Assembly: GCF_001693335.1 (NCBI RefSeq)
Contig: NZ_CP016503.1
Location: forward strand, 682,001-746,000
DNA: 64,000 nt
Direction of reading: 5' to 3'
DNA from: Helicobacter enhydrae
GTDB lineage: Bacteria > Campylobacterota > Campylobacteria > Campylobacterales > Helicobacteraceae
Each line of letters begins with the position of its first letter. Positions within the stretch are counted from its first letter, which is position 1. Below the pieces are notes generated by a model. That model did no database searches. It saw only the letters and a list, made by a program, of their open reading frames with translations, and was not told where the DNA came from. The translations under genes and the position numbers were made by a program. Below are positions 62,256 through 64,000 of the stretch, piece by piece.

Positions 62256-63383
62256 ATGATTAAATTTTTAGATTTACAATCCCAATACCAATCTATCAAA
62301 GAGGAAATCCATCAAGCGATCGATATGGTGTTACAAAAGGGTGCATTTGTAGGTGGGGAATATTTGGAAAAGTTTCAAGCAGAGTTTGCCCATGCGGTAG
62401 GCTCTCAATACGCCCTTGGTGTCGCCAACGGAACAGACGCAATCGAAATCGCCCTCAAAGCTCTCTCTCTCAAACCCAAAAGCGAAGTGATTTTACCAGC
62501 CAACACATTTGTCGGATCTCTTGAGGGGATTGTCAATGCAGGACTCACGCCTGTTTTGGTGGATTGTGATGAGGATTATTGTATCAGCCCCCAAGCGATT
62601 CAAAAAGCCATCACCCCCAACACTTCTAGCATTATGGCGGTGCATCTCTATGGGAGAATCTGCGATATGCAAAGCATTCTCACCATAGCCCAAAACCACA
62701 ATCTCAAAGTCATCGAGGATTGTGCCCAAAGCTTTGGAGCAGAAATCTCTGTGTTTGGGACGAGCAAAAAAGCAGGAAACATCGGTGATGTGGGTTGTTT
62801 CAGCTTCTATCCGGGCAAAAATCTAGGAGCTTATGGCGATGGAGGGGCTATCACTTGCAACGATGCAGAAACCTACAAAATCGCCTCAAGTCTTGCCAAT
62901 CACGGAAGAAGTGAGAGCAATCGTTATGAACATATTTATCTAGGCAGAAATTCAAGATTAGATGGAATCCAAAGTGCGATTTTGAGTGTGAAGCTCAAAT
63001 ATATCCACCAATGGAATGAGATTCGCAGAGATAACGCACAACTTTATGCACAATATCTCAAAGATTGTTCCAATCTTCTCACCCCCATCATAGATGAAAG
63101 AAATCGTAGCGTATGGCATCTGTATGTTGTTGCCCTAGATGACCCATCAAAACGCCAACACATCATGCAAGCTTTAGCCAATCAGCAGATTCAAACCGCA
63201 ATCCACTACCCCATCCCTCTATCCAAACTCAAGCTCAATACCCAAACCCCCATTCTCGCTAGAAGTCTCCCAAATGCCCATAAATTTTGCGATAGGATCT
63301 TCTCTATTCCTATGGGTGAGCATATTGGAGAAAAAGAGATTGTAGAAATTGCAAAAAGTTTAAAAAGCCTTGAGAATGTCTGA
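62256..63383 (+). CDS. DegT/DnrJ/EryC1/StrS-family sugar aminotransferase
   Basis: A 375-residue PLP enzyme of the sugar aminotransferase family, which makes amino sugars for O-antigen, capsule or flagellin glycans. The PLP lysine lies in FSFYPGKNLGAYGDGG near residue 190. Other motifs are VANGTDAIEIAL, VIEDCAQSFGA and LGRNSRLDGIQSA. It resembles nucleotide-hexulose C3/C4 transaminases; the exact product cannot be told because no other sugar genes adjoin. AAGG precedes the ATG. Confidence 0.92.
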   Translation: MIKFLDLQSQYQSIKEEIHQAIDMVLQKGAFVGGEYLEKFQAEFAHAVGSQYALGVANGTDAIEIALKALSLKPKSEVILPANTFVGSLEGIVNAGLTPVLVDCDEDYCISPQAIQKAITPNTSSIMAVHLYGRICDMQSILTIAQNHNLKVIEDCAQSFGAEISVFGTSKKAGNIGDVGCFSFYPGKNLGAYGDGGAITCNDAETYKIASSLANHGRSESNRYEHIYLGRNSRLDGIQSAILSVKLKYIHQWNEIRRDNAQLYAQYLKDCSNLLTPIIDERNRSVWHLYVVALDDPSKRQHIMQALANQQIQTAIHYPIPLSKLKLNTQTPILARSLPNAHKFCDRIFSIPMGEHIGEKEIVEIAKSLKSLENV

Positions 63384-63434
63384 TTTTTTTTGATAGAATT
63401 GTCCGATTTTTATCTTCAACTTAAGGACGATGTT

Positions 63435-64000
63435 ATGTTTAGAAGTGTTGTTTGGAAGTCGATGATTTTTATTGGCTCATTAAGCTTAGTTGGTTTTATC
63501 CTACTCTCTTTCATCTCTTACAGAGAGGCACGCGAAGGGATTACAGACATCATTCAAGATGTTCAAAAAAATCAAGTGCGTAACAATAAAACTTTTATTG
63601 TGAATCAAGTCGATACAATCAAAACAAACTTGACCAAATTCACAAAAGAACTCGATCTTGTCAAAATGCAAGATCACGCACTATTGGGAAAAATGCTTGC
63701 GAGCTTCTTGGATGCGAGTGATCTTATCTCTGTTTATATTGGTTTTGCCAACAATGGGCATGTTTTGGTTGCCGACGCACTCCAAAGGGAACCCTATGTG
63801 ATGACAATGGAAACCCACAAATACGATGCTAGACAAAGACATTGGTATAAAAACGCAATGCGGACAAAGACTTGGAGCTTGAGCGATGCTTATTATGACA
63901 CACAGACAAAAGAGCTAGTTGTCACAATTTCCATACCTTTGATTGTTGATGGCAGGATTGTTGGTGTGATTGGTGGAGATCTTCCATTGCAAAACATCCG
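63435..64000 (+). CDS. Methyl-accepting chemotaxis protein, 5' part only
   Basis: Partial: the first 188 codons, open to the window edge. It starts MFRSVVWKSMIFIGSLSLVG with a membrane helix to about residue 30, then a periplasmic Cache-type sensor (YIGFANNGHVLVAD, RQRHWYKNAMRTKTWSLSDAYYD, ISIPLIVDGRIVGVIGGD). The domain resembles dCache chemoreceptors that bind amino or organic acids. The signalling domain lies outside the window. AAGGA precedes the ATG, and TAGAAT lies further upstream. Confidence 0.88.
   Translation, partial: MFRSVVWKSMIFIGSLSLVGFILLSFISYREAREGITDIIQDVQKNQVRNNKTFIVNQVDTIKTNLTKFTKELDLVKMQDHALLGKMLASFLDASDLISVYIGFANNGHVLVADALQREPYVMTMETHKYDARQRHWYKNAMRTKTWSLSDAYYDTQTKELVVTISIPLIVDGRIVGVIGGDLPLQNI

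Noticed and set aside
1-64000. CRISPR arrays, rRNA genes, IS elements, integrases
   Set aside because: None found: no regularly spaced short repeats, no rRNA sequence, and the repeat fields have no transposase or terminal inverted repeats.

Overview
The window is a piece of a low-GC Campylobacterota chromosome, most likely a Helicobacter of the enterohepatic or non-pylori type. Reasons: the housekeeping set (pdxJ-pdxA, lpxD, lolA, flhA, htpG, CcoI-type copper ATPase) is epsilonproteobacterial in sequence style; TATAAT boxes sit without a strong -35; a selenocysteine formate dehydrogenase with cytochrome b (absent from H. pylori) is present; there is a large autotransporter; and AapA-like short hydrophobic peptide genes have antisense promoters. 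The species assignment is inference.

Layout. 0.1-1.6 kb: a FadL-type porin. 1.7-3.75 kb: a repeat field with two type I toxin-antitoxin loci and three G-quadruplex/hairpin units. 3.8-12.2 kb: thioredoxin and YeiH, a thiamine-binding-like protein, lpxD, then the pdxJ-pdxA-uvrB-gpmI run. 12.3-19.4 kb: a formate dehydrogenase operon (polyferredoxin, TorD-like chaperone, Tat peptide, Sec-containing FdhA, FdhB, FdhC). 19.5-26.9 kb: lolC/E, secA, lolA, an NhaC-type antiporter, thrC. 27.07-27.55 kb: five tRNA genes behind a near-consensus promoter. 27.7-29.0 kb: an inverted copy of the first repeat field with a third toxin-antitoxin locus.

29.2-42.7 kb is an accessory island: a DUF262-DUF1524 (GmrSD/SspE-like) nuclease, a small outer-membrane barrel, an unusual DNA phosphorothioation cassette (DndE fused to an FtsK-like ATPase, DndD, and DndC carrying an N-terminal rhodanese domain), and a 1756-residue serine-protease-like autotransporter. 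The rhodanese-DndC gene contains a run of 12 C on its coding strand, so the whole modification system is probably phase variable. This is the best candidate for an undescribed system here.

42.9-45.3 kb: a PepSY membrane protein with a two-component pair. 45.5-47.5 kb: poorly characterised genes, including an amber-interrupted membrane protein, a fourth toxin-like peptide with a masked ribosome site, and an unlisted 59-residue CFFC membrane protein. 47.5-50.6 kb: ymdB-like phosphoesterase, rpsI, rplM, argB. 50.7-51.4 kb: a third repeat field. 51.5-56.2 kb: flhA, a DHH phosphoesterase, a small protein and a CPA2 antiporter. 56.2-62.2 kb: fluC, PAP2 phosphatase, copper ATPase, DsbC-like protein, htpG. 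62.3-64.0 kb: a sugar aminotransferase and the start of a chemoreceptor cut by the window edge.
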